Positions 43,801 to 58,800 are shown, counted from the stretch's first letter. The stretch is DNA of 64,000 nt from Chamaecyparis obtusa (GCA_027943335.1 BSBK01000970.1:2435501-2499500); one strand, 5' to 3'. The notes: generated by a model not told the origin, from the sequence alone. Made by a program: numbers and translations.

Positions 43801-46800
43801 CAGCAGGGCATAGAAATACTGAATGCCACTCACCCATAGACAAAGGAAAAAGGGTAAATCCATGGAGAGGAACCGGGATGACTTGTTACAATTGCAGCAA
43901 GATTGGGCATTCGGCCAAAGACTGCAGGGACCGGCCAATTAACAGAGGAAAAGGCCTAGTTAAACTGGTCAAGAAGATCAAGACTCCCGACCATAAGGGA
44001 GACATGACTGAAGAGACCAAAAAGGTAGTGAAGAAGATATGGTCCAAAAAGGGAACAAAGAGCTTTGAAGGAGAGAAATCAGAGACCAAGTCATCATCCA
44101 CCGATGATGATATCTCTTCATCAAATTAAGCCAACAAGGCTTCAGGGGGAACAAGTAGAAATGCTACTATCCTCGGACTAAGTGGTGAGATTTAGTCTCA
44201 CTCAGCAGAGGTTGATATTGAGAAGCACACACCGGTCTAAGATCAAAGAACCGATCAAAGGAGTAAGTTGTGTGGTTTGGTCAAATACCTTCTCGGTGAT
44301 AAGCTGATGTTACATGACAGATGTTTCAACCAAGGATGTTGCGGTAAACAAGTAAAGCAATGTTGAACTGGTTGATTAAGGTAAAGTTAGGTAAGGCTAA
44401 TTAATACGGTAACCATTAACAAAAGTTATTGTTTGCTAATTACTGTTGTGACCTAAGGATATAAAAGGGAAAGCTGATTACTCATTTCACTTTGCATTTT
44501 GTTATAATTTTCTTTAAGCTCGAGTAATCTTTCTTTTTGTGATTCGTGATCTTTGCCTTTCATATTTTCCGCGAAATCGACAGAGCTTTCTGTGTATTCC
44601 CTTTCTAACGTAATGGCATCATCTTCATCTATTGCAACCCTTATCGACATCAAACAACATGAGCGACTTGAATATAATATCATGCCAGTGCAAAACAGGT
44701 CGAATGATATGGCTGGAGCCCTTATCAGTTCCAGACAACATACTGTTGACCGAAGACATAATTGCCTTCATTCACAACAAACAAGAGGAGTTGGGAGAAA
44801 CCTTCATACAGAGTGAGTTTCTAGGGCTCTGCAAGAGTGGAAATCTTAACACAAAATATGCGCGACTAGAAGCAGTTGGATTGACCAATGGGGTCAAATA
44901 TCCTATAGTGTTTCATCCTGATTGGATTCGACAGGTACTTAGTTGAGTAGACGATCGAGGAATGTGGTTGGTAAAAGGTGTTGTTACTCCAATTACAAAG
45001 GAAGATTTGAGGAGAGTAACTAGGTTCATTGCCACAGGGGAAGCCCTTACCCTAAGAACAATTGCCAATAGTGAAGTTATGAGACTCACTAAGTCAAGGT
45101 GTGACAATCGTATGATGATGTAATAGACATTGAAGATGAAGGTGTCCGGTTCGTTGTTGGGTGATCGGTTACAAAGTTTATCAGTCTAGCAGTCTCAACA
45201 ACATACTAGGTGGAGCAATTCATGCAACTCACAGAATAATGCATGACAACGCTCATTACGACATATGCGTTGTGTTGAGAAATCAAATATTTGAGAACTT
45301 GAAGAAGCTTGGAATGGTCAAGAAGAAATTCTTGAAGTATGGAACATTGATGGTATGTCTTTTCTTCTATTACCAAAGACGATTTCTAGGAGTGCGTAAT
45401 GTTACATGGGTAACAGATAGATCGGTTATGGTCCAGATAGGACAAATGGTAAATAGTCTGGGAAATCGGTTTAATAAGATGATGACTGACTACTTCAAAG
45501 ATTTTCAAATTAGAATGCATCAGAGGGAGAGGATTCCATCTGCAATTGTAGATGAGTACAAGGATGTTGTTTGTTTCCTTGTTAGCACCCATCATTGTAT
45601 TATTCATGCTGTTGAGCCAAGAATTGAATTTGCATCGGAACTTGGCTATGAAATTTCATCAAAGACTGTCAAAGCATATGTTGAGGCACTTCAAGAGAGT
45701 AACCTGGATCTCTTAGCCAACCAGTTCGGCACTTATCATGAAATAAGTGCAAATCTAAATAAGAGTGCACCTTCAAAGGCAACAAAGAAGGTTATTGCCA
45801 AGTGGTCTCCTACACTGAAGAAAAGGAAGGCAATCGTGCTAGATCCCAAAGTTCAAAAGAAGAAGGCGCAATGGGTTACAACCGAACAATCACAAGGAGG
45901 GGATTCATAAGAAATTGAGACGTAGCAAACCGTCACCTATATAAGAAGAAAGAAGACTGGGAAACCGGTAAAGGAGGAACAAAAGTCTAGAAAACCAACC
46001 ATTGATGAAATGGTTGAAGGCATAATGACAACAGGTGGATTGGGAACTGTTGAGCGAAGATACACTTTGGCAAGTGATGAAGAAAGAAGGAAAATAGAAG
46101 ATGCTGTAGTATACAGCCTACACAAGTTCAAGAGAACGCCTACTGAGATTCATGACTCAGTACCTGCAGAGTTACAAGAGCTTATTGAAGGAAGATGGAA
46201 ATTCTCAATAGCAAATGAGAAGGAGCTGAGAATAAAGGCACTCCTGGAAGTGCAACGCCACTTGAGCCTACAAGAGGCAACTAATCAAGCAGAGACATAT
46301 AAACAAAGTTTCAAAATCAGAAAAAGGACTGGTCAAGTTCTAATTGGGGAAGTTGATTTGGTTCATGAAGGAGATGCAATTTGGACAACAATTCTGGAGC
46401 AGCAACACTAGGCTGAAGTTGAATGTCAGAAGACCTCCCTAAAACCAGCAAAGGACACCGGTAGAGGCAAAGGCATTTTTGGGTGTTGATACACAGGTCC
46501 AACCAAAGCTAGCAACAAAATTGGTCATTATAGACATCATTGAAGACACCAGTGGTGATCTCACCCCACTAACTATTCTAGCATCTCCAGAAAAAGGTAA
46601 AGCTAAAACGCTCACCGTTGATGACATAGTTGATGAGATTTTAGATTTTGGTAAAGTTAGCAACGCTGTTAAATGGTTTAGTGCCTTAGGCACTGATGAT
46701 AAAGATAAGATAAAACTAGCCTTGTTAGAGAGCTTTCTTGATTTCAACCGGGGACCAAAAGACTACAGGTATATCTTCCTAGTTGAACCAACAAAAGGCT

Positions 46801-49800
46801 ACTGTCAAAATAGAAAGGTGTAGCAAAGGATGCTAAAATCTTAAGGGAAGTTTTATAAAAGGTAGAACAAAGTCTTGATGAAGAAGCAATCAAGATTCTC
46901 ATGGAAGTAGAAGTTTTGAACCTAGATACAAGAGATAGAGTGGCCAAAATTATAAATGGCCAAGAACAAGAAGTGTATGAAGAAACAATTCAGTTATGGA
47001 ATAATCATGGCTTCAACATTCCAATAAAGACGCAAGAAAAACTTGCATCAGAAAAGGTACCTACAGAGACACCTCAGTCAACAGGTCCCTAGGATTCATC
47101 TCAAGGTGAAGAGGCAAAGCAAACGGTCCTACTTGAATAGTTCAGAACCGGTGAATAAGATACAATTGGTGATCAAGATACAACCGGTGAGAAGGACAAA
47201 ACCGGAGATAAGGACACAACCGGTGAACAATTCACAACTAGTGAACATGGCAAAATCGGTGAGAAGACCCCAACCGGTGTACAGGCTACACCAATCAGAC
47301 CAGTAGAACAAGAAACAAGGGAATCATTAGCCAGGATGGCTGAAGAAAAAGATATTGGTAAAGTAGAAACGATCAAAGTCATTCAACAGGTTGCCAAAGA
47401 AGAAGAAGTAATGCAACAAGAAGAAGAGCACCAACAAGAAGAAATGGTGGAAGCAGAGAAACAACTAGAAGAAGAACCAGAAAAGGTCACTAAACAGAGA
47501 CAACCAGTAGATGTACCAACCTCATCTTCATTGAAAAGGAAGCTATCTTTTGCAGCAAATTCTGAATCCAAGAAAGGGAAAATAGACACTCCACCGACAG
47601 GCGACACTTTGATTGACATCAACAAAATGTCTACAAGATAGCTCAAGCAACTCACAAAGGGGAAACAAGACATGGTTCTCAACAGTGTCAAGAATATTTT
47701 GTATAATTTTGCTCCTGATATAGATATTGATGAAGAAGAACCTATTATTGATCAACTAGAAATTCAAGCACAGACAATTGGAGAAGATATAATAGATCCA
47801 GAAACTATAGCTATAGATCACTATGAACAAAAGAGAATAAATATCCTTCATGACCAGATTGAAGCACTCAAAGTCATTGTGGCTACCAGCACCGGGGAAC
47901 TAAAGAAACAAGTTCAAGACGCTAGGAAGATAATAACAAAAACTTCAAATTTTGAAGATTATGTGAAGGCTATCACAGAGAGAACCACCAGGACAACACA
48001 AGAGCTGAAAGAGACTACATCAAAGTTCAATCCTAAGACATTTCCAACAACAGAGTATAATCATGAGCTAACTAGCTTAGCTCTCACAGTAAGAAAGGCA
48101 TCTGAGGAGAATACAGAGAGAATCCAAGATCTCATTGGATTTTAGTTATACATATCTCCAACTTTTGATCTGATGCAGAATGTAGCAAATGATGTTGATA
48201 CCCTTCTTAATGAGCCAAACTATAAGACAATTGAGGATATGGAGAACCTAATTGTCTCTCTGCAAGCAATGAAGTACAATCTTGATCAAGTACTAGTTGC
48301 ATGGAAACCATTCCTCGTTTCCTCAAGAAAGATCTACAAGGATATCTTCAATTGGCTTTAGTTATAAGTTGTTCACACCCTTTGTCCCTTGGAGACAAAA
48401 AGGGGAAGAGATTGGAAGAGAAACGGGAAGAGAAAGAGGAAGAGATTGGAAAAGAAGATTGGTCAGTAGAGCCAGATACAGGTAGAGCCAGATACAGGGG
48501 AAGCATCTGTTGACAGGTTGATACCTGATAGGGGAATTATTGTGTTGAGATATGTGTTTTGATATGTTTTGCCACCAACGCCAAAGGGGAAGATTGTTGG
48601 TGTTATGCTTAGTTGTCATCATTGGCAAACATTAAACACATCGGTCTTCAATCTAGAGCATCAGTGGTGAACTGGTAGCAACAGTGATAAACCGGTAGTT
48701 GTCCTAGTCGACAACCATCGAACTTACTAGGTAACTGGTGTACCTACATCGGTTACAATATACTGGTCTTGTTCAACTGGTCTAGTAGAACACCACAGGA
48801 GGTAGCTGACTCAACTGGTAGCACACCGGTTTTCTTTCAAAATTGCAGATTTACCGATCAGTGCTTTATAATCCGATCCGGTTTTTGTGGAGCGTTTTGA
48901 GAAGAACTGGAGTTTTTCTGTGAGCGTTTCGAAGTGGACTAAAGATCAATATGCTGGCTTTTTAGCATGATCAAGAGTTTTGCATGCAAGACTTTCAGAT
49001 CGCTTTCCAGAACAACAACGTTTTGGATGAGTTACAACTTGGTGCCACCGTGTAGTGTGGTAATGAGAAAATTCTTATATATACGGGTCATCGTATATTA
49101 GAAGAGTTGTTGAAAATCTAGAGCGTAGAGAGAGAGCAGAGCAGAAGAGCATAGTCTTTTGAGAAGGGGTACAGTCACTGAGAGTGAAAGAAAGAGAGAT
49201 TGAACAACCAAGGAGAGCAAGAAGAGAATATGTATGATTTGATTGACAAATCAAGTGTCAAAGAAGATCATTTCTTTTATTGTGTGAAGCACATATAAAT
49301 CTCTTTATCAGGGTGAACCCTAACAGGTCCTGTTGTATAAATCCCTTCACCAAGTGACATCTTTATTGATTTTTGAAGTCCTTTGGCGAGGCGAATCCTT
49401 ACAGGGTCAAGATCTTAACCGACCTCTTTCAAATCCCTTGACAGGGTAGCATTCTAACTAGTGCTTTGTAAGCCTTTAACCAGACAGCTTTATTACTGCA
49501 ATAGTGAAGTTCGTGGGTTCTGTCCCACCGTGGTTTTCTCCCTCTAACCAAGGGTTTCCATATATATATCTTGTGTTTGTGTTTTCTGTTCATGTTATTC
49601 AAGCATTCTTTATATTTTCAGTATTAACAGGATAAGAAACATAAAAAGATTAAAGAAATTGAATTTACCGATTTACCCCCCCTCTTAGTAACCGGTTAGG
49701 ATTATCAATTTTATCCTTAGAACACACTTATCTTTGAGTTTAGACTCTCCACGCAAAGTAGATGAGGAGGTACAATCTCTAATGTGAGGTGTTTGTGCAT

Positions 49801-52800
49801 TTAGATGGTTCTACTAATAGTGAGATGATTTTATGTAGGTCATGCATTTCATTTTGGCATAAATTTTTTTTAATGGACATTGCACTTTCTAAGATAATCC
49901 TTATGATAGTATATTTACTTTGAATGTTTTTCACTGTGGAATTGCATCACGAAGTATCTTGAACTGAGCATTGTGGATGGGGGAAAGCATATTACTTGTT
50001 GATCTTATAAAATATGATTGTTTCATATCCTTTGATGTGTATATTATTCACCAAGGTAATATTTGTGAATGTTAGTTTCATTTGTTTTAGCATTTCTAAT
50101 TATTTGAAACTTAAGAAGAATTTCATCTCTTGATGAAACTGTTGGAAATCTTTTGCCAATAACTCGTGCTGGTTTAGGATTTTGTTCTTAAGATTTGGAT
50201 GTTGTAATTTGTTCTTTTTTATCAATATATGATAGTTTAGCTTTATAAATAAAGCTTCAGCTGAAGATGTAATGTACAGTTTTTTTCTTTCTGAAAAACC
50301 ATTCGAGTTTGACTCTAGTAAGCCCAAGTAAATCTTGCTTGGAAGTCCTTAGCTCTACCAAGCTTAGAGGTGAGGAGTGCCGTTGAAAAGTAGCTTTGCA
50401 TCTTGACTTATAAAAAGTCCACTAATTGTTAGTTGAATTTTGTGCAATTAAAATTATATTGCTTTTCCTTAAAAAACAAGGTTGAGTTGGTCAGCACTTC
50501 TACAACATTACCAATCCAGCCCCTTCTATGGTATCCTTCAAAAATTTGAAATTCGAAGTTTGAAATCTTATTCTTTTTTAGAACGATCAATAGCTCTTAG
50601 AAAATAAGAGTCATTTGACAATGTGAGAACTATTGGAAATATCGTCATTGATGTCAAAAATGAGTAGGCATATTACTATCACTAATGTCAAAAGAAGAAT
50701 AAAGAGATTGTTTGCATAATTGCCATTGATGTGAAAACATATGATGATACAAATCCTAAAGCTAAAGAAACATGAATACATTATTCAAGACCTGCACATT
50801 GATGTGATGGTGGCGTTTCAAGATTACCTACACTTGTGACTACTCTTAAGTATTATAAAAGTAATGATGGAAAACCATGTGCCATGATATGGTAAGTATC
50901 ATACATACATAATTATATGGAAGACAAAGACATATAAATGTCTAATTGCCCCAGAAAGAGGGGTAAGTGTAAGTGATTCTATACAGTGAATTTAATAATT
51001 AAAGCAATCAAGATAATCATTGATCACAGACAACAGTACATATGTTGCAAACATAATTAGATATTTGAGATGACAAGTGTACAATAATGTTATTGATGAT
51101 GGCACTCACACTTTATAATAAAGATGTTTATAGTGTCGAAGACAAAGCAATCTATGGACACAATTAATGATTCTATAATGAAACAATTAATAGGTCTATA
51201 ATGACAGTGATTAAATGCATTTAAGGAAGCATTTGAGAGGTAGCAATCAATAGAAGGCAGAAATAAATAATTGTTCAACCATAGTGTTGTTTTTTTTGAT
51301 TGATGAAATAGGGTTTTAGCTTGGCCCATAATCAGGTGAGGTCACAACCAGAGGACCTCATGCCCGGCATTAGTGCAACAAGAGCCAAGACTTGCGAGTA
51401 TAGTAACTCAACAAGGTCAGAGAGCTTGCGAGCATGCTAGCCTAGCGAGGGTTTGGCACATAGGCTTGAACAGCTATGAAACAAATGGCATGATTGCCAC
51501 TATGGTTCACAAGCACACCAGCAGGAATTTGAACCTTGGTGTCACCATCAACAATGCCATAACTTAAACATCACACTGTGGGATGAACAGCAATTGGTTG
51601 ACCATAGTATTGGTGCTAAAGTTAGGTTATAAATAATTAATAAATGAATTTTAAGTCACCCAATTTCATATAGAATAAAAAGTGGCAAATATATTAAGAA
51701 GGGCAGCGGCAGCAACTAATAATTGGTCAACTTCATTAAGTTGTTAAAGAAGGCAGCGACTTATATATTCAACAGGTAGCGCTTGGTTTATTTAAAGATA
51801 GACAATGACTTTGTTCAAGAAAATAATATATCAAAGAAAACGATTAAGAAGTCAATAATGATAAAAGCAGTGATTATAAAGTGTGTCATGAAGCAGCAAT
51901 CAAAAAGCATATTGCTTGTCTTAAGATTATTCAAGGAGTTGCAATTAATAGTCAAAAGGCTCGATTTCCTTAATGAAGGCTGACCTCATAGTACAAGTCT
52001 CTCCAAGGCACATTTAAATTAAAAACACATATCATTAACATATTGTTTTGAGAAGTTACCTCTCTTTAAGAAGGCACATGTAATGCCCTCTTTGTGGAAT
52101 AGGATTTATTAATAAAATAAAAAAATAAAAAATAGATAAATAATAATATAATATAATATAATATAATTACAAGTTAATTAAGATAATGAAAGGTCAAGAG
52201 ATACATAATGAAGAGTTGACTCCCTCAACATAAGATATAAAAGAGGAGAGTTCATTTGAAAGGGGATAGGGGAGGAAGGAAAAAGAGGAGAGCATAGGAA
52301 TTAAAGAAGGATTAATGGAAGAAGAGAGGAATGTGAAGAAAATGAGGAAGTGACTCTTTCAAAGGGCAGCAATGATGAAGGGTTGTAACTCTTTCAAAGG
52401 GTTGTAATTATGAAGGGTTCTCACTCCTCGGAAGGGTTGTAATTATGAAGGGTTGTGACTCTTTCAAAAAGAGACAAATATGAAGGGTTGTGACTCTTTC
52501 AAAAGTGGTAATTGTGAAAGGTTGTGATCATTGCAAAGGGCAGACATGATGAAGAGGTGCGACTCTCCCCCACATTGGAAGTTATAAAGGGGAGAAGATT
52601 TTATTTGAGGACATTCAAGGTAGATCAATTTGGGAATAATATATTATTCTCAAAGGCCAACAATGAAAAGTGGCTACTTAATCCTTATGAAAGGTGGTGA
52701 CCCTTCCATCAATAAAGTATAAAGGAGAACTCAATCCAAGCATTGAAAGGGATACATTGTGTTGTGAATCAAGGGATAAATAATTAGTACTCAAACAGCA

Positions 52801-55800
52801 ATCGGTACTCATTAAAGGGCAGATCAGAATATTAGGTATCAATTAAGAGTAGATATAATGGAAAATATGATTTAAGAGAAGATCAACCTAATCGGCAGAG
52901 CAGATTGGGCCAATCAGCAGACATATAATCAGACATAAGTAGGGATAAAAGTAATGGTTATTAATGTATTATAGCTTCGATCGGATTAGTCCTATTGATG
53001 AAAGCATATGCATAAGTGGCCTATCGGCCTTGAGCATTTGATCACTATCCTTTTCTTCTGTATTACTGTTATGATTTTTGGTCATCATATATATGATTAT
53101 TAATAAGTTGCCAATCATGTATATATGTATATATATTTAATATTGTTAATATAGATGATATTATATAGATACATATATACATGATATAAACTGTGATTAA
53201 TCATATTATTGATATAAATCATACTGCTGATACTATGAGTTATATTAATGTTAATTATGCTGTTTATAACATGTTAGTATTAATTATATTGTTAATACTT
53301 ATTAATGCCTTCACTATATTGAGTATCGATTTACATTATATATATATATATTGATATCATTATATGCTATCAAGGATAGCATCCAATGATACCAATATGT
53401 ATATTGGTTAATGATTAATAAGAATCGATAATATTAATGATGCTGTGATTTGAGTATCGATTTATATCGATATTAATATTATCAAGCACCTATAACAAGT
53501 ATCGGTGATAACTAATGAATACCGATTTGGTTAGTATCGGTTGAGATTACTAAACATCATATTACATATTGACTGGATTGTATGAGACATGTCTCTACGT
53601 AAACTTAGTTTACGTAGAGCGTCCTCTCCTCATATATATTGTGAGTGTGTTGTATCTTGTTAGTAAAAAAACATACAGTGTGAATCAAGTACATCATTCA
53701 CATATATATTTGGTATTATTGAATCAAAGTAATTTGAGTGATATTCATATAAAGTGCAGATCCAAAATTCAGTCAAGCATCTTCTCATTAATATAATATA
53801 TAGTATTATATATAGATCTGTCAAGATCTTATTATTAATATATATTAATATTATAATTATATTATTATATATATTCAAGAATAATTTATTGAGATATTAT
53901 AGAAGATTGAAAATTAAAATTATTATAACCTCTAAATCTGATCATACTTTAACAATGGTGACAAACTAATGAGCAGGGGTAAGGGTTAAGACAGCGGTGA
54001 TATAGTAATGAGCAGAGATAAAAAGTAAAGCAGTGATGAATGTAATTAAGCAAAGATTAAAATTAAGGGAAGCATTTAATATGCTTAATGTGCAGTGGTT
54101 ATAACAAAAAGGGGTTGTTAACAATGTAGATGTCCATTCAAAGAGACGTCCCTCTTCAAAGGGAAAGTAAAGATATATAAAGGAGAAGACTTCCTTGAAG
54201 AGAGGTGTTGAACCAAGGATCACAATCACTAATCCATTAGAGCAACCTAGTTCATTAGACATCATCAAACATGAGCAACATAAATATATGCTCAACAACA
54301 ACATCAATCCATTGAATACGACATCAATAGAGTGGAGGAAACAATAATGAAGAATCAAGTGTTAATCATCCAACGATTAGATATATACAATCAATCATTG
54401 AAGCAAACATAAGTAAGGTACATAACAACACTGCAATAGTTCGTTGATAGGGTAAAGAAGGAAGTTACACTAAGGGAGAACCGCTAAGAGTACCTTGGCT
54501 ATGGTGAAAAGTAGGTAATACTGCTATTAGGGCACCCTATTGCTTTGTGAATGGGAGTGAATACCTAATGGCACACTGTTGCAATTTTCCTTCTAACCTC
54601 TACATTGAGGGATTGTTGGCAAACCCAAAGGTCTCTAACCATGTAAGAATGGAAGGGGATTACATGGAAGGAGAACAACTATCTTAAGAGAGAGGGTCTG
54701 AGGTGTAAGAGAAGGGTTGTGAGGGGCCAGTGAGGTCGTCCTAGTAGGATCGTTGCAGCCTAGGATAAGAAGACACTCACTAAGTCTTACTCTCATGACC
54801 TTTGCTTGACTCCACAAGATGGCAATAGAGAATAGTTATGCATATTGTTTGAAACCCACCTTCAAAGGGAAAGGCCTTTAGATGTAACAGAAGAGTTCAA
54901 AGGTGCTAGTGAGGAGGTTGCTCTAGTAGGACCATTGCGGCCTAGGACAAGAAGGCACTCACTTAGTTAGGTCACCCTTTACAGCCTCCTAATTCCACAA
55001 GGTGGCAACTATTTGTAGGGATATGAGATATGATTGGGAAATGCAGATACATGCCATCAAGCAAAGGGGTTGCAATATACATCCCTCTTAGGCTTGGTTT
55101 AGAAATAGCTTTGGACGGACTCATCACGACTCTATGCTAGTATGTTTTAAAATATAGTTTTACTAAATGATTAGATATATGGTTGTACATGTATTGCATA
55201 TGTTTTTCTTCATGTTGTTTTGTAGATTCAAATCTAGGATCACAATATTGAGGAAAGCTTTATTTGTTAAGCCAAAATGTAATGTCCCGAACCAGACTGA
55301 CACGTTTTTGAGACTGTACGGATGGAGTGAACAGGTACGGTGTACACCCAATCTACCAAGGGTGCCATACAGTGGTGCGGATCTGGAGCGGATTTGTCAC
55401 GGATTTGGCGCGGGTCTGATGTGGTGCGGATGTGGCGCGGATCTGTCTACCGTACGGTGTGATGAGGCTATGTAATGGAGATGGCACGGATGAAGTTGGA
55501 AATGGACAGAGGAAGGGAGGCGTACACTAATCCACAATATATTCCAGACTATATTATTACTACGCAACAATACTTGCCAGATGAAATATGAATAATAATT
55601 GCTTCAATTTGCCAAATACCTAGAACCAGAGAACATGCAGAGTAGGGTGAGGGTTGATTCCTACCGAAACTGCACAAAACCAAGTAGGAAGGGTCTTTCA
55701 CCTCCGAAATGGCAAACAACAGAATCCCAACAGGAATTCGCAAATACAAATCAAATACAAAACTCAACATATCAAATCGAACCTACACGCCGAGCATAAA

Positions 55801-58800
55801 TACCCATCGGGAAAACTCTCGAGAGTGCACAAAAGAGCCGACGACAACAACTATACCCACACCAACAAAATAAAAATGGGCTCGAGATAAACTAAATCGA
55901 TCGGAACCCAAATACAATAATTTTATTAAAAATGGGGACATTACACAAAACCCTAATCCTAATTTGTTGCAATTATATTCTAGGGCACATTCTATGGAAA
56001 ATTAGGAATGGGACTTCACAACGCATGATTTGTGAAGAGGTGTGTCTTTCAAAGTAGAAGGTATATCTTGGAAGGTATATATATAGAGAGAAGTGAAATG
56101 AATATGTGTTTGTTGAGTTATAAGACCACCAAGCAAATACACCAAGGACAACCATATTTGAGAATGTAATTGTAGATTTGAGAAGGATATAAGAGAATGT
56201 GTGAAGTATGTGTTCCTCAATGTAACGCAGATTGAGAAGAACATGATATGGGAATAATTGCATCAGATTTGTGAGGAGGATCTCATGCAGAGATAAAGCA
56301 GTTTTTGGAGCAGCATCATGAAGTTTATTGATGAAAGGTTGTGAGAAATAGTATGGTAGATTTTTAAAAGTTTTATATGGAGATTGTAATCAGTTTTGTG
56401 GCAGATTCATTGTCACCATAATACTAGTTTGAAGAAGAGAGTTTGTGGAGAAAAAGTTTATCCATCATCTATTGTAGGAGTGACATTTCTAAGGTGGAAA
56501 GTTGAATCAAGGGTTAGTACCTCTAAATGAATGAGGGATTGGTGCTTTTTAAAGAATGAAGTGGTAGTGTCTCTAGTGAGTTGGAGCTCATGAATAGAAT
56601 GAAGGATTGATGTCTCTAGTGAGATGGTGCTCACAAATAGAATGAGAGGTTGGTGGCTCTAGTGGGAAAGTTCTCATGATTTGAATCAGGGGTTGGTACT
56701 TGTAATGTCCCGAAATTTGGAGCTAAGAACACTGAGCAAATTGGAGGTAAGAAATGTGCAACATATGAAGTCATATGTGAAGGAACAAGTAAACTTTCTA
56801 CTTTTAGAAAATTATTTAAGAAAAGAAAGTTTATTTATAAAAGTGAAAATATTACTTGTTAATTAAAAAGTAAAATACTACAAAAAGTGACTTTATAAGA
56901 AATAAAGTGGGAAAATAAAATAAAAGAAAACTAAATATATCTTCCTCCTATGGAATGGCCAACTTGAGGAAGGAATAAATTAATAAAATAGGGAAAAGTT
57001 GGAGACCTAGAAACTTCCAAAATGTCATAATCAGGAACATCAACTTCACTTTAGAGGCATTATTTGAGTATTTTTCTATTTTTGGAGAATTTCTATTTTC
57101 TGCTTTAACTATTGGGTTCAACTGTTTCTAAGGACGAAACACCTTAGAATTTTGTAGTTCGAATGAAAATCCAACACCACTTAGTTAAATTCACCCAGGC
57201 TTTTCCATTGAGGTTATTGCAGGTATTTGGCATTGAGAAGGAGCTGGAAATGGTATTTGATTTGCAGGTTTACAACTGCTAGGGTTAGATATAATTTTGA
57301 CTAGGGTTTGAAGATCAAATGGAGAAGGCTTGCACCAAATTCCTTTTGTTTGACTACAATTTGAAGACACTTATTTGCAGGTTGCTTAGGGTTTGATCTT
57401 CATCAGCATCAAAATCACTATTGAAGGAATTGGAACATGTTTGAAGGCCGATCAGACTTGATCAACTGGCTGATTGCTTAGGGTTTGCTGGTCATTACCA
57501 TTTTGAGGTATTCAATGGTTTCAAACTTCTTTTGTGGACCCTTCATACTTCGAGAAATCGTGGACCTCAGCATTGTTCATCTCTGCAAATCAGATTTATC
57601 TCCAGGTAATTGGACTTCATTCATATGAGCAATTCATGCCTATAATGATCGCTGCCGATTGGGATACATTTAGTTCATTATGTAGGGTTCACTTGGAGGA
57701 ATCACAAGCATCAAAAGAGTAGCTGCACATGACTTATATCGGCTACATTTCATCAGACCAGAAGCAGGAGTGATATCACATCTATATCAGCTAATGCAAT
57801 GATTTGTATGATCTCATTCTATGCTTAGGGGAAGATGCAATCGACTGGGTATGTCTTAGACATCTTGTGTGATCAAATGTATAATTTGTAGAGTCAGTAT
57901 ATGCATTTTCCTTCAGTTATAGTTTGTATCAGATGTTATTATTAGTGTAATGAGAACTACTGCGTTGATAATAAAGGCATATTTGGGCATTAAATTGTTG
58001 GTATAAGTTTATGAAATCATTTGTTTATCTTTTCTATGTAATTGTTTATGTACTGGCATTGAGAACCTTAAAAACAAGCATTTGAAAAATGTGTGAACAC
58101 TCAAATCAGAATTTCAACACTTTTGACGCCAAGTGTTTGACAAAATGTCAAACCAAACTGAGTATTTGGGGCAGAACATGAAGGGGTTCTAACAGTGCCT
58201 CTAGTAGGTTGCTGCCTACAAAATCTATAAAAGAAGAATTATATAAAATCATTAATTTGCCGTGGTTTTCTCCCATTAGGGTTTCCACTTAAACATTGTG
58301 TTATTGTGTTCTCATGTGCATGATTGTTGGAATTTAGTAATTAATAATAGTGGTTGATAAAGTTCAAATTGGTAAAAATCATTGTTATACTGATTCCCCC
58401 CCGCTTCCCTCCAATCATAATTGTGTGTTTGTCAACAATGATTTTTTTGAGTAGCTGATGTCTAATATTTGTCCACTGATCCATGATGACAAGGAAACTA
58501 TCTCTTCTCCAAGTTTGCCTCATTCTTCCATAACCACACTCACATTGGAATACTTTTTATTACAAAATGTAGTGCATAGTTTATGCCGTCAAAGGTGCAA
58601 ATGGTGGTCCAACATTGATTGCAACTTTGAACATTTGTTGTAAATTAGGAGAATGTGCCAAATGAAATGTTATGGAATGGGCAAACAATAATCTGGTAGT
58701 AGAAGACTCAACCTTTTCGCATGACTGCATATTGAACATCATTGCAACACTAGTGTGCCTTTTCTTTCTTCTGGTAGAATCCTCTTCCTTTTGACTCTCA

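Larger units (their letters stand above)
41581..49707 (+). mobile_element. LTR element L (8127 bp), non-autonomous, Copia-like layout
   Basis: Two LTRs of 1111 and 1113 bp (41581-42691, 48595-49707), a primer site and a polypurine tract frame a 5.9-kb interior. A gag-like frame and a long second frame are present, but I see no reverse transcriptase (YxDD), integrase (HHCC, DDE) or protease (DTG/DSG) motif. The LTR start TGTTGG, the PPT and the CGTGGT...TTTCCACG segment are Copia-like. No clear target duplication (TCAAT versus ATTTT). LTR divergence is visible but modest. Confidence 0.88.
55951..58430 (+). repeat. Copia-like LTR fragment, split by 56701-58194
   Basis: The right part (58250-58410) has GCCGTGGTTTTCTCCC...AGGGTTTCCAC followed by a run of C, closely resembling the 3' part of the element L LTR, so this is the end of a Copia-type LTR. 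The left part has TGTATATATAGAGAG-type promoter sequence at about 56070-56095. No primer site follows, so it is truncated or solo. Confidence 0.55.

Noticed and set aside
43146..43829. Antisense frames within the element L gag
   Set aside because: Hydrophobic shadows of the coiled-coil and zinc-knuckle coding strand.
47129..47691. Cys/Ser-rich antisense frames that could look like small secreted proteins
   Set aside because: Shadows of the Glu/Lys-rich sense frame and of the 18-bp repeat.
53593..53619. Rho-independent terminator
   Set aside because: Plant nuclear context and no functional T-run logic; described as a palindrome only.
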